Source of the DNA: Lentisphaerota bacterium
Lineage (GTDB): Bacteria > Verrucomicrobiota > Lentisphaeria > Victivallales > Victivallaceae
Direction of reading: 5' to 3'
Assembly (NCBI GenBank): GCA_024225035.1
Contig: JAAEMX010000001.1
Span: 56,657-120,656, forward strand
Length of the DNA: 64,000 bases
Numbering within the stretch: the first letter of the stretch is position 1; each line of letters begins with the position of its first letter. The position numbers and the translations under genes are program-made. The notes beneath the pieces are model-generated. The model had not been told where the DNA came from and ran no database searches. It saw only the letters and a list, made by a program, of their open reading frames with translations. Of this stretch, positions 8,761 to 17,145 are shown piece by piece.

Positions 8761-9744
8761 TTATACAGTTAACTCCTGTCTGATTTTCAGCCAGTTGGCT
8801 TCGGTGATTTGTGAGCCCATGACCTGTACAACTTCAGCAGCGGTTACGGAGCCGAACTTACCACAGGTTTCGAGCGGACAATCATTGAGCCAGCCATAAA
8901 GGAAACCGGAAGCCCAAAGGTCACCGGCGGCTGTGGTATCAACAGGTTTGACGAGGTTAGCGTCAACACGATAAATGCCGGTCTTGTCACGCAGGCAGCA
9001 ACCTTTTTCACCAAGTTTTACTGCTGCAACAGGGCACATTTCAAACAAGGCTTCAGCTTGTTCTTCGGGAGATTTTTCTCCTACAAACTCGCCCGCCTCA
9101 TCTTCATTGGCAAAAACAACATCAACGTAGTCTTTGAGTAACTGCGGAAGAACATCACGTTTCATGCGAATTAACTCAAAAGTCGCCAAGTCAAGGCTTA
9201 CTGTGCAACCGTGTTTTTTAGCTGTAGCCAGAATCTTTTCAGTCACACCTTCAAGGTACAAGAGGTAACCTTCGATATGAACGTGGTCAATCCCCTCGAA
9301 ATCAGCATCCGTGATATCTTCGGCAGAAAGAGTAGAGGCAGCTCCAAGGTCAGTGCGCATAGTGCGTTCTGAGTCTGGAGTGACCATGCTGAGACAGCGT
9401 CCGGTAGCGGTGCCGGGCAGAATATGAAAGGCTTTGTCGCTGCCGCCAAGTTCTACCAATTTGTTACTGTAATATTTTCCATTCTCGTCATCACTAAGCT
9501 TCCCAAGAAAAGATGCTTCCATGCCGAGTTTTGCTATGCCGAAAATAGTATTCCCGGCGGAACCGCCGGGAGCTATAGAGGGAGCGACTGGTACTTGAGC
9601 CAGAAGCTGATCCATTCCACTGGAATCGACCAGTACCATGCCACCTTTTTCGGCCTCAATTGTGTCCAGGAACCGGTCTTCAACGTTAACCAGAAGGTCA
9701 ACAATTGGGGAGCCGGCTCCCATTATTTTCTTATTTGAAGTCAT
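8761..9744 (-). CDS. PfkB-family adenosine kinase (ribokinase fold)
   Basis: The 327-residue PfkB-family kinase shows APGGSAGNTIFGIAKLG in the N-terminal substrate region and the anion-hole/catalytic motif DTTAAGD near residues 269-275 (the usual motif is DTTGAGD; the catalytic Asp is kept). Related proteins are annotated as adenosine kinase or sugar kinase. Here the placement between metK and ahcY argues that it phosphorylates adenosine released by AhcY to AMP. That is inference from context; PfkB enzymes are hard to assign from sequence. The ribosome site is weak, and 11 bp separate it from metK, so translation may be coupled. Confidence 0.8.
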   Translation of the reverse strand: MTSNKKIMGAGSPIVDLLVNVEDRFLDTIEAEKGGMVLVDSSGMDQLLAQVPVAPSIAPGGSAGNTIFGIAKLGMEASFLGKLSDDENGKYYSNKLVELGGSDKAFHILPGTATGRCLSMVTPDSERTMRTDLGAASTLSAEDITDADFEGIDHVHIEGYLLYLEGVTEKILATAKKHGCTVSLDLATFELIRMKRDVLPQLLKDYVDVVFANEDEAGEFVGEKSPEEQAEALFEMCPVAAVKLGEKGCCLRDKTGIYRVDANLVKPVDTTAAGDLWASGFLYGWLNDCPLETCGKFGSVTAAEVVQVMGSQITEANWLKIRQELTV

Positions 9745-9755
9745 ATTGTTGTGAC

Positions 9756-10952
9756 TTATTTGTACTTTTCAGCAACTTTATTCAGGGCTTCAACCCTATC
9801 AGTTTTTTCCCATGGGAAGTGGTCGCGGCCGAAGTGACCATATGCTGCAGTGTCTTTGTAGCTCCAGCCGTTAGCAAACGGGCGCTTCAACTGTAGAGTT
9901 TCAATGATACCGGCAGGTCTGAGGTTGAAAACTTCGCGAACTATTTTTTCAAGGTCTGCGTCGTTAGCCAGTTTACCAGTGCGGTAAGTGTCAACATTGA
10001 TGCTGAGCGGATCAGCTATACCAATTGCATAAGCAACCTGAATTTCGCATTTGTCAGCAAGGCCGGCAGCAACGATGTTTTTGGCAATGTAGCGGCACAT
10101 GTAAGCAGCTGAACGGTCAACTTTAGAAGCATCCTTACCAGAGAACGCACCGCCGCCATGTGAACCAACACCGCCATATGTGTCAACGATGATTTTACGT
10201 CCAGTCAGGCCAGTGTCGCCGTTAGGTCCGCCGATTTCGAAGCGTCCAGTCGGATTTACATAATAGTTGACTTCATCATGCATGAATTTAGCAGGAATAA
10301 CTTCTTCAGCAACATCTTTAACCAGAGCTTCAAGTTCTTCAATGCGCATTTCCGGAGTGTGCTGATGAGAAACAACTACAGTTTCAACACGAACGGGCTC
10401 TCCCTTCTTATAGCGTACAGAAACCTGACTTTTTGCGTCAGGACGAAGATAAGCGTATTCTTCCGGAGCTGCTTTTCTGCGGCGTGCAAGCTCCTGAACG
10501 ATTTTATGAGAGAAAATGATTGGAGCCGGCATCAGTTCTTCAGTCTCTTTTGTAGCAAAACCGAACATCATTCCCTGGTCACCAGCACCCTGTTCTTTAA
10601 AGAGGCCTTCGCCTTCAGTAACACCCTGGGAGATATCAGCAGACTGCTTGTGGATACATATCATAACTTTGCAGGAATCAGCACAGAAACCGATATCTTC
10701 ATGGGTGTAACCGATTTCAGCAACAGCTTTACGAGCTACGCGTTCCCAGTCAACTTTTGATTTAGTCGAAATTTCACCGGAAATTACAATCAGATCAGTA
10801 GTAGTAAGGGATTCACAGGCAACCCGGCTTTCTGGATCTTCCTTCAGACACGCATCGAGGATAGCGTCTGAAATCTGGTCGCAAACTTTATCTGGATGTC
10901 CCTCAGAAACAGACTCAGATGTAAATACGTGTTCTGCGTGGATTTTGCTCAT
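9756..10952 (-). CDS. metK: S-adenosylmethionine synthetase
   Basis: The 398-residue enzyme makes SAM from methionine and ATP. Family signatures are all present: [20 protein letters not shown] at the N-terminus, [13 protein letters not shown] near 120-132, the P-loop-like [19 protein letters not shown] near 265-283, and a normal length. AAGGAAG lies about nine nt before the ATG. It is the first gene of the operon with an adenosine-kinase-like gene and ahcY, which together make SAM and clear its by-products. A TATAAT box on the - strand lies at 10999-11004. I see no SAM riboswitch in the leader. Confidence 0.97.
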   Translation of the reverse strand: MSKIHAEHVFTSESVSEGHPDKVCDQISDAILDACLKEDPESRVACESLTTTDLIVISGEISTKSKVDWERVARKAVAEIGYTHEDIGFCADSCKVMICIHKQSADISQGVTEGEGLFKEQGAGDQGMMFGFATKETEELMPAPIIFSHKIVQELARRRKAAPEEYAYLRPDAKSQVSVRYKKGEPVRVETVVVSHQHTPEMRIEELEALVKDVAEEVIPAKFMHDEVNYYVNPTGRFEIGGPNGDTGLTGRKIIVDTYGGVGSHGGGAFSGKDASKVDRSAAYMCRYIAKNIVAAGLADKCEIQVAYAIGIADPLSINVDTYRTGKLANDADLEKIVREVFNLRPAGIIETLQLKRPFANGWSYKDTAAYGHFGRDHFPWEKTDRVEALNKVAEKYK

Positions 10953-11318
10953 TTTTATTCTTCCTTGTGCAATTAATTCTTATTAATTCCAGATTATTAT
11001 TATATCATTATTGAAAACAAAGATATTCAAACTGAAAAACATAAACTATTTTTAGTTAATTTCAAGCTATCCTTCTGATAATTAAGTTAAATGCTAGAGA
11101 TTGCGCAATTAATTGCACTATATTGTACAGTTTCAAGGTTTTAGTTAGTATAAATAGAGGTGATTACTATTGACGTTTGCCAAAAGAACACTATAATATT
11201 TATATGGTGATCTCTATTACCATAAAATTGTGTGAAATGATATTACTCGCAGCCATGAGTTATTTTACAGCAACCGCCAGCTGGAATTTCACAGAATATC
11301 AAAACTAGAGGCTTTGTT
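10953..11318. other. Divergent intergenic region between metK and the lipoprotein gene
   Basis: AT-rich, with no open frame of note. It holds a TATAAT element for metK (- strand, 10999-11004), a 12-bp palindrome GCAATTAATTGC at 11105-11116, a near copy GTGCAATTAATT at 10967-10978 inside the metK leader, and a TATGGT/ACCATA inverted repeat near 11203-11224. These may be operator sites; no known binding consensus is matched with certainty. Confidence 0.4.
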
Positions 11319-11642
11319 ATGAAAACAACTACTCTCCTTTCTGGAGTGGCGGTTTTGTTGAGTATTGGATTATGTGGCTGCGTTTACAACTGCGTACCAC
11401 ATCCTGCCGCAGCACCTGCCACCGAAACGACTGTACAAGAACCTTCTGCAAGTAAAGCTGAGCCTGCAGAAAGCAAATCAAAAGATTCTTCAGTAAAAGA
11501 CACCAAGGAAAAACAGGAAAAACTTGAGCCTGTTACTGATGAAATGCGGAAAAATAATGAAATCAGTTTCAAAGACCACCGTTTTGTGGGCTTTGAAATG
11601 CCTTCATGGATGTACAGTGTAACCTGGGACAAGTTAATTTGA
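11319..11642 (+). CDS. Small lipoprotein
   Basis: The 107-residue protein has a type II signal peptide: MKTTT, a hydrophobic stretch, then the lipobox IGLCGC with acylation expected at the last Cys (about residue 21). The mature part is a charged, low-complexity linker rich in E, K, S, A and P, then a conserved-looking C-terminus (SFKDHRFVGFEMPSWMYSV). AGAGG precedes the ATG. I recognise no family. A membrane protein gene lies 63 bp downstream on the same strand; co-transcription is possible. Confidence 0.75.
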   Translation: MKTTTLLSGVAVLLSIGLCGCVYNCVPHPAAAPATETTVQEPSASKAEPAESKSKDSSVKDTKEKQEKLEPVTDEMRKNNEISFKDHRFVGFEMPSWMYSVTWDKLI

Positions 11643-11705
11643 TTTAATACTGCTTGGATTCTTTACTTGATCAGTACTGTTTAAGTAAGCGTATGAATTA
11701 TTTTA

Positions 11706-13250
11706 ATGGATGGGGTTATGTGTAAGAAGATATATTCTTCCCGCAGTCTTTATATTTCACTGGTTGCTTTTGGAGTTGGCTTCCTGTTTCTTTTAATTCT
11801 CAGGATGAACACTCTTTCTCCCGGAACGGCTAATTGTATCGACTGTTTTTACCATGCTGCAGTAGCACGGGAAGGACCTGTTGTGTTTACAGCCAAGACT
11901 TTTCCTGCTGCCAGTGCATCGCTGTGGGCTGTGAGGTTCAGTGACAAAGAGCTGCTGTTTCACTGGCTGCTTTATGCAGGCGGAAAAGGGTTCAGCTTCT
12001 TAGGTGTTGATTCCTTTAAGCCGCCGTTTCATGCATTGTCGCTGCTTGTTGTCGGGCTGTCACTTGCTGCATTTGTTTTTGCAGCAGGGTGGTTCAGGAT
12101 AAAGCAGATGTATTTTGCTGTGGCATCACTGCTGGTTTTGTTTCCAGTGTTTACGCATCGTCTGCTGATGCTGCGTCCGCATGTGATGTCTATTGGTTTG
12201 CTTTTACTGGCAGCTGTTGCTTGTGATCACGCTTTGAGAAAGAATAGATACCTGCCTTTGCTGTTGTTGGGGATTTGTTATGCCTGGGGTTATTCTAACC
12301 CACATTTTATCTTGATTCCTGCAGTTGCCTTCGGTATCGGCTGGTGGAAGCGAAAGCGGTGGAGGGTCGTTTTCCCGGCACTGGTTGGGGTTGCCGGAGT
12401 GATTATAGGGTTTACAATCCACCCACAGTTCCCAAATACCTTTATTATATGGAAAGTGCAGTGTATAGATGTGGTTTTGAATAGGCTCGCCGGGGTAGGG
12501 TACATTGGCACGCCAAGCGAACTGCGGGCTCCTCCTTTATATACGGTACTGCAGAATATTGTGCTGCCTTTAATGATGATTTTCAATATTGTGGTGATTT
12601 CTGTGATTTTGAAAAAACGCGGTCTGAGACGTATGCCGCCATCTTTAACAGGTTTAAGCATTATAGCATTAATTTTTACTGGCGGCTGGTTTTTATCGGT
12701 CAGGTGTATTGAGTATGCAGTGCCTTTTGCCGTTCTAACTTTTTTTGCTACTTTTCGTCATATTAAAGCACTTTGTTTGTGGCGACACTGGGTAAACGGC
12801 AGAAAGTTAAGACTTTTTACTGTCGAAGTAGCTGTATTTTTTATAATAATGGCCTTAGCTGCCGGTAAAATTTATATTAATTCCGCTCAGGAATATCGGC
12901 CCGCTACTGGATTTGCGGCTTGGCTGGAGGAACGACAAGAGCCAAAAGATCAGGTTATCGGGAATCTTTTATGGTCTGATTTTCCATTTTTATACTATGC
13001 CGCGCCTAAATATTTTTATTTGAGCGCATTAGATCCAATGTTTACTTATGCTGCAAATCCTGGGCCTCTAAGCCGGCTTGAAGCTTTGCTGCAGCAAAAA
13101 AAACTGCCCTCAGCGCAGAAATTAAATAGAATAACTGGAGCTCGAATATTTTTTGTCAGTTGGCGTTATCCGCGATTGCAGGAAAAGATGGCCCAAAGTG
13201 GTTACAAAGTGGTTTATGAAGGTAGAGATGGAAAAGCATATTCTATATAA
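11706..13250 (+). CDS. Polytopic membrane protein, GT-C glycosyltransferase-like
   Basis: The 514-residue protein has roughly ten to twelve hydrophobic helices. The first outer loop carries DCFYHAAVARE and the next DKELLFHWLLY, a layout like the acidic loop residues of GT-C fold glycosyltransferases (dolichyl-phosphate-mannose or arabinosyl-type). The C-terminal 130 residues are soluble. That family placement is only suggestive; no direct signature is complete. Starts at 11706 and 11718 are both possible, neither with a well-spaced ribosome site. A lipid-linked sugar transferase for envelope glycans is a reasonable guess. Confidence 0.6.
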   Translation: MDGVMCKKIYSSRSLYISLVAFGVGFLFLLILRMNTLSPGTANCIDCFYHAAVAREGPVVFTAKTFPAASASLWAVRFSDKELLFHWLLYAGGKGFSFLGVDSFKPPFHALSLLVVGLSLAAFVFAAGWFRIKQMYFAVASLLVLFPVFTHRLLMLRPHVMSIGLLLLAAVACDHALRKNRYLPLLLLGICYAWGYSNPHFILIPAVAFGIGWWKRKRWRVVFPALVGVAGVIIGFTIHPQFPNTFIIWKVQCIDVVLNRLAGVGYIGTPSELRAPPLYTVLQNIVLPLMMIFNIVVISVILKKRGLRRMPPSLTGLSIIALIFTGGWFLSVRCIEYAVPFAVLTFFATFRHIKALCLWRHWVNGRKLRLFTVEVAVFFIIMALAAGKIYINSAQEYRPATGFAAWLEERQEPKDQVIGNLLWSDFPFLYYAAPKYFYLSALDPMFTYAANPGPLSRLEALLQQKKLPSAQKLNRITGARIFFVSWRYPRLQEKMAQSGYKVVYEGRDGKAYSI

Positions 13251-13449
13251 TCTGTTATTTTTGTGTTGAATATAAAAATACATATAGTGTGCTTTTTTGA
13301 AAATAAAGACATTTAATTTAAAAAAATAATTAATAAAAATGAAAATTTTCATTATTGGCATAATAAATTTTGAGCTCAAAGTGTGAAAAAATCTATTTTT
13401 TACAAATGATTTATATATTTTGAACCGTAAATAACTGCACTATGGCAAA

Positions 13450-14409
13450 TCAACTCAACCAGGCGAAGAAATAGCCTTCCTGTAAAATGACGGTTTCGAC
13501 TTTCTTAATGATTTCTAAAGTGAGGTTATTTTTGTCATTCCAGAACATATTATCAGCTATTTCCTTAGCCATTATTTTAAACCAGGCCGTAATTGTGAAT
13601 TCCCAAGCTTCAAAGTTATCAGTTTTTGCGGCTTCAATATGCTGGTGTTTACTTAGCCATCTACTGATAGTCGAATTGTTGCTGAGATGCGAAGAGTAGT
13701 ATATCAAAGAAAGCTGAGAGCCTTTGTTAGCCGCTGAAAGTTTCCGCAAGAAGTTAGTCAGGTTTTGTGATGTGGTCGGAATTTTGAAAGGGCGCAGGGA
13801 CAAAGCGGCGAGTAATGATTCTTTTCTTTTGTCTTTCTTTTTTGTTTCAAAAGACTGGGATTTATTATTCGCTGATTCGGGCGGTCTTGAGGCTATAGCC
13901 AGTACTTTGATGGCGGGAGTGAGCAGTAGACCACAAATTTCGAGGGTTCTTAAATCGAACTCTACTTCATATGGGCTGCCATGCCAGTATGCTTTGGATT
14001 CGGTATCGTTTCTGACTGCCATTACGCGACTTACTGTAGTTTGGCTCATTCCCAGTTTTTCAGCAATTTTTCGTTGCGGCAGGTTTTTGTTATTGCCGAT
14101 TTTGCTGTAGGCAAGTTCAAGTACTTGTGCTTTGTCCAAGGTTGAGTATAAAGACGGGCGTCCTCGGCCCGAAGCGTCCTGTAAACCGCTTATTCCTTTT
14201 TGTATAAAACGCTTACGCCATTTAGAAACTGTATGTCTGCTGACTTTGAGACTTTTACAGATTTCGTTGTAAGTATTTTCACGGATTGACATCAGGATAA
14301 TCGCTGCCCGGAGGGCGTAACGGTTTTCCATGGTGTTTGACCGGGCCATGATTTTTAGTTTTTTGACATCACTTGAAGAGATGCCGCCAATTGATTCGAT
14401 GAAGCTCAT
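13450..14409 (-). CDS. Transposase-derived HTH protein (IS630/Tc1-type) lacking the DDE triad
   Basis: The 319-residue protein carries an N-terminal double helix-turn-helix like IS630 transposases: RYALRAAIILMS, the HTH EICKSLKVSRHTVSKWRKRF near 49-68, the GRGRPSLYS linker, and a second HTH IAEKLGMSQTTVSRVM near 115-130. The C-terminal half still follows the transposase core in order, but the catalytic positions are changed. The usual VDEK region reads AIASR (A173), LILDNYGTH reads LIYYSSH (Y238), and the SWLNxVERFF glutamate position is T274. The frame is intact, so this looks like a domesticated DNA-binding protein. It lies divergent from the Tad pilus operon, so a regulatory role there is plausible but unproven. 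I found no IS inverted repeats around it. Confidence 0.7.
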   Translation of the reverse strand: MSFIESIGGISSSDVKKLKIMARSNTMENRYALRAAIILMSIRENTYNEICKSLKVSRHTVSKWRKRFIQKGISGLQDASGRGRPSLYSTLDKAQVLELAYSKIGNNKNLPQRKIAEKLGMSQTTVSRVMAVRNDTESKAYWHGSPYEVEFDLRTLEICGLLLTPAIKVLAIASRPPESANNKSQSFETKKKDKRKESLLAALSLRPFKIPTTSQNLTNFLRKLSAANKGSQLSLIYYSSHLSNNSTISRWLSKHQHIEAAKTDNFEAWEFTITAWFKIMAKEIADNMFWNDKNNLTLEIIKKVETVILQEGYFFAWLS

Positions 14410-14507
14410 AAGCGCTTATTATTATATATGTTTATACTAATAAATATTATAATGTCGGTGAACCTTTTTGCAAATCATTGTGCTAATATTTTTTTAAAAA
14501 AAGAGTG

Positions 14508-14536
14508 TTGATTTTTTCGGAGTCATCATTTAGAAT
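14508..14536 (+). promoter_or_regulatory. Sigma-70-like promoter of the Tad pilus operon
   Basis: TTGATT (14508-14513), a 17-bp spacer, then TAGAAT (14531-14536). About 90 nt of leader precede the first pilin ATG at 14634. The leader contains two direct copies of TAGTTAAC (14556-14563 and 14605-14612) that could bind a regulator. Confidence 0.55.
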
Positions 14537-14633
14537 CGGGGTGTACTGCCACAGGTAGTTAACTGCACTTGGGGTGAGACAGAGAGAAACCAGGTCAAGT
14601 AGTGTAGTTAACATTTAACGCGAGGGATGTGTC

Positions 14634-14873
14634 ATGAGCCGCATCAAAGAATTCAGAAATCGGAAAATCTGGCGTAAAACAGCCAGAGCTCTGGCCGGGG
14701 AAAAAGGCGCTACCTTTATTGAGTACGCTATGCTTGCCGGCCTGATCGCAATTGTTGTAGCCGTCGCAGTAGCAGTTTTTGGCGGAAGACTTCGTAACTT
14801 CTTTAACGACATCGGTGGAAAAGTTGAAGATGCTTCAGGTCAGGTTAACTCAGCGGACATTACTGTTCCATAG
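14634..14873 (+). CDS. flp: Flp-type major pilin (prepilin)
   Basis: The 79-residue prepilin has a basic leader of about 24 residues, then the type IVb cleavage site G|ATFIEYAML with Glu at +5 and Tyr at +6, followed by a hydrophobic helix and a short polar tail (FFNDIGGKVEDASG). This is the hallmark of Flp pilins assembled by Tad systems. GAGGG precedes the ATG. It is the first gene of the pilus operon, as is usual, and is separated from the next gene by about 100 bp, which would allow higher expression of the pilin than of the assembly genes. Confidence 0.93.
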   Translation: MSRIKEFRNRKIWRKTARALAGEKGATFIEYAMLAGLIAIVVAVAVAVFGGRLRNFFNDIGGKVEDASGQVNSADITVP

Positions 14874-14976
14874 TTAATCACACGTGTGGGTTAGGTGTTG
14901 GCTGCAGCGGGGTAGCCCGCTTGCAAGCCAGCTTACCAGATCATAATTGTAATTGCCTGATGGAAGGAAGTCTGCC

Positions 14977-15165
14977 ATGGATAATCTTCGTATAGTTCTT
15001 CGACGCCTGAAAAGTGATCGTGCTGCCATTTATCTGGAGTATTCTCTTTTGCTTGGGATGTTGGTCCTGGCTCTGCTTCCATTAACCCCCGGTGGGATCA
15101 TCTACTTGTGGATTCGCAATGACATAATTATGCGTTTGGTTTTGATTACCCTGCCTATATTCTGA
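14977..15165 (+). CDS. Small pilin-like protein of the Tad locus
   Basis: The protein is 62 residues from the ATG at 14977; GGAAGGAAG lies just upstream, and an in-frame TTG at 14953 would include that ribosome site, so it is rejected. After a basic leader comes AAIYLEYSLLLG followed by a hydrophobic helix. It mimics the Flp pattern with Glu and Tyr at +5 and +6 if cut between the two alanines, but the usual Gly before the cut is Ala. It ends soon after the helix (LITLPIF). It could be a minor pilin or a remnant of a duplicated flp gene. Confidence 0.6.
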   Translation: MDNLRIVLRRLKSDRAAIYLEYSLLLGMLVLALLPLTPGGIIYLWIRNDIIMRLVLITLPIF

Positions 15166-15232
15166 TTGCAGTTTTCTAAACATTTTCTATCGTTGATTCT
15201 TACGAATAATTATGTCTGACGGAGCAAACTTA

Positions 15233-15727
15233 ATGAACGCACTCTACATAATTTTGCCGCCGCTGTTTATAATAGCTGGCTATACTGAGGTCAAAAAACG
15301 TCGCATTCCTAATAATTTAACTTATGCGGCATTGATCGTTGGTTTAATAGGGTCCTTTCTTATCGCGGGGCCCCTAGGGCTGAAGCAATCCCTAATGGGC
15401 GCAGGAGTAGCTGCATTGGTAATGCTGCCTTTCTGCCTCATGGGGGCACTCGGCGGCGGCGACTTGAAACTCATGGCTGCTGTAGGGGCGATCGTCGGTT
15501 ATCCATTAATTTTATGGGTTTTGTATTACACATGTATGGCTGGCGGAGCCATGGCAGTTATATACATGCTCTGGTCAGGCAAATTCCTAACGACTTTAAG
15601 CAGAGCATTTGCTATAATGCTCGGAAAAAAAGATAACGCTGCACAAAAACAGGGTCTTAAAAAAGAAATTATTATTCCGTTTGGTCTGGCCATTGCGGCC
15701 GGCACACTTTGGACACTGTTTTTCTGA
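15233..15727 (+). CDS. tadV: Prepilin peptidase, TadV/CpaA type (A24 family)
   Basis: The 164-residue polytopic membrane aspartic protease is expected to cut the Flp prepilin. GGAG eight nt before the ATG at 15233 decides the start over the ATG at 15212. The second catalytic motif GGGDLKLMAAVG is intact. The first motif reads YTEVKKRRIPN, with Glu (residue 19, codon GAG) where the family has Asp; the Arg-rich IPN part is kept. Length is typical of the short TadV/CpaA class without a methylase domain. Whether Glu supports catalysis is unknown. It lies between the pilins and the pseudopilin genes. Confidence 0.85.
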   Translation: MNALYIILPPLFIIAGYTEVKKRRIPNNLTYAALIVGLIGSFLIAGPLGLKQSLMGAGVAALVMLPFCLMGALGGGDLKLMAAVGAIVGYPLILWVLYYTCMAGGAMAVIYMLWSGKFLTTLSRAFAIMLGKKDNAAQKQGLKKEIIIPFGLAIAAGTLWTLFF

Positions 15728-15766
15728 CAGCTTTAGCAAGCACAACTAAATTGGGAGCTTTGCCAC

Positions 15767-17140
15767 ATGAGCGGTTGGCTGAACAGATTTAAGGAAAATG
15801 ACGGACCGTGTTTGCAGCGTCTTCTGCGCAAACTTCGCTCTTCCCGTGCTGCGGTGATGGTGGAGTTTGCGTTTATTTTTCCGGTAGTTGTGGCAGTAAC
15901 CGTATTCTCAATTGAGCTGGTGCAGTATTGGGATGCCACAGTAATGGCTAATCATACTGCTTATACACTGGCTAGAGTTGCCAAGGTTCACGTCAGCGGG
16001 GACAAAGTGAGTTATCCCAAGCTCGTTCAGTTGGGAGCCTGGGGGGAAGACGGCAACTATATAATTGATATAGAATCCGATAGAGTAATCACCAGTCTTT
16101 ATATGATGACTGCGACTACTGGCTATTACAAAGGAACTGCTGACTGGGTTTCTTTGCCTGACTTGATGCAGCTAATACCAAATTTTGATGACTGGCATAA
16201 GAATTTACACCCGGATGATAAGTCGCTTTTTGACGCATTTTACGGTTTGATTTTGAATGCTTCCAAGCCAGTCTTTGACGAAATAAATGGCTGGATTAAT
16301 GATTCTATAAAGAATGCGCTCATGTCAATTATGGGAGATAAAAACGGTTTTTATACTAACCGTTTACTGACACTGTATCGACAGGCTCATCAGCGTACCA
16401 GACTGAATAACGTTTTGAAAACAGAAGTTATTTCGCTGAAGCCGCAGACACTTGCTCACCCTTCTGACGTAAAAACTGTAAAGCCTTGGGAATGGGTTGG
16501 CAACCATAATTTATTTAGTGAACTTATGATTGATATTTTGAGATTCTTTTTTCAAGGTATTCTAGACGTACCGCAAACTACTTCCTACGGAGATCCGGCA
16601 TTAGTAAAAGTTGAAGTAAATTGGCCAATGACTTCATCCTGGATTTTCTCAGCATTTTTTGTTAGTGGTGGGACATTTGAAAAACCAATTGCCAGTGGTA
16701 GAGCCATCATGCTGGCAGAGCCGGTAAGGTCTGATAGTGATTTGAAAGGGTGGTTTGCAACTGATTCAGGTGGAAATCTTCCTGGAGATGGTGAGGGGAC
16801 CAAACCTCCGACAGATGAAATTGGTGAGCTTGAGAAACTGCATCAGGAATATGATCAGAAATTTGCTGAAAAGAGCAAGCTGCAGATGGAAATTCAAAAT
16901 AGACAGAGCCAGATTCAGCAACTACAGGATGCCATTAGCGATCTGCAGCAAAAGAAAGATTTGGCAGAAACAGAGGAAGCCCGAAAAGAATTTCAAAAAG
17001 AGATAGATCGACTGAATCAGCAGATAGATCAGCTTAACAAAGAAATATCTGATCTTCAGAAACAGCTTGATACGGTGAACAAGGAACTTGATGATATTTA
17101 TGAGCGCATCAAAGATGCAAATGAACATTACAACGGGTAG
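15767..17140 (+). CDS. TadE/TadG-like pseudopilin with a C-terminal coiled coil
   Basis: The 457-residue protein has a basic leader, then the TadE-like segment RAAVMVEFAFIFPVVVAVTVF (prepilin-type helix with Glu near +5), followed by a large extracytoplasmic region. Residues about 350-455 form a long heptad-rich coiled coil (QNRQSQIQQLQDAISDLQQ and QIDQLNKEISDLQKQLD), which is absent from ordinary TadE proteins. GGGAG lies upstream of the ATG. It is expected in the envelope as a minor pseudopilin of the pilus base; the coiled coil may span the periplasm or bind a partner. Confidence 0.75.
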   Translation: MSGWLNRFKENDGPCLQRLLRKLRSSRAAVMVEFAFIFPVVVAVTVFSIELVQYWDATVMANHTAYTLARVAKVHVSGDKVSYPKLVQLGAWGEDGNYIIDIESDRVITSLYMMTATTGYYKGTADWVSLPDLMQLIPNFDDWHKNLHPDDKSLFDAFYGLILNASKPVFDEINGWINDSIKNALMSIMGDKNGFYTNRLLTLYRQAHQRTRLNNVLKTEVISLKPQTLAHPSDVKTVKPWEWVGNHNLFSELMIDILRFFFQGILDVPQTTSYGDPALVKVEVNWPMTSSWIFSAFFVSGGTFEKPIASGRAIMLAEPVRSDSDLKGWFATDSGGNLPGDGEGTKPPTDEIGELEKLHQEYDQKFAEKSKLQMEIQNRQSQIQQLQDAISDLQQKKDLAETEEARKEFQKEIDRLNQQIDQLNKEISDLQKQLDTVNKELDDIYERIKDANEHYNG

Positions 17141-17145
17141 CTCTT

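Noticed and set aside
10953..11160. SAM riboswitch in the metK leader
   Set aside because: None of the conserved core sequences of the SAM-I or SAM-II classes could be found by eye on the - strand. A covariance-model search would settle it.
13338..13353. Sixteen-base palindrome AATGAAAATTTTCATT after the membrane protein gene
   Set aside because: Pure A/T-type symmetry in a very AT-rich spacer, no T-run in terminator position; treated as chance.
13432..14569. Ten-base direct repeats TAACTGCACT on both sides of the transposase-derived HTH gene (13432-13441 and 14560-14569), possible target duplication
   Set aside because: A 10-base match within 1.2 kb is expected by chance fairly often, and IS630-type elements duplicate only TA. 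No terminal inverted repeats accompany them.
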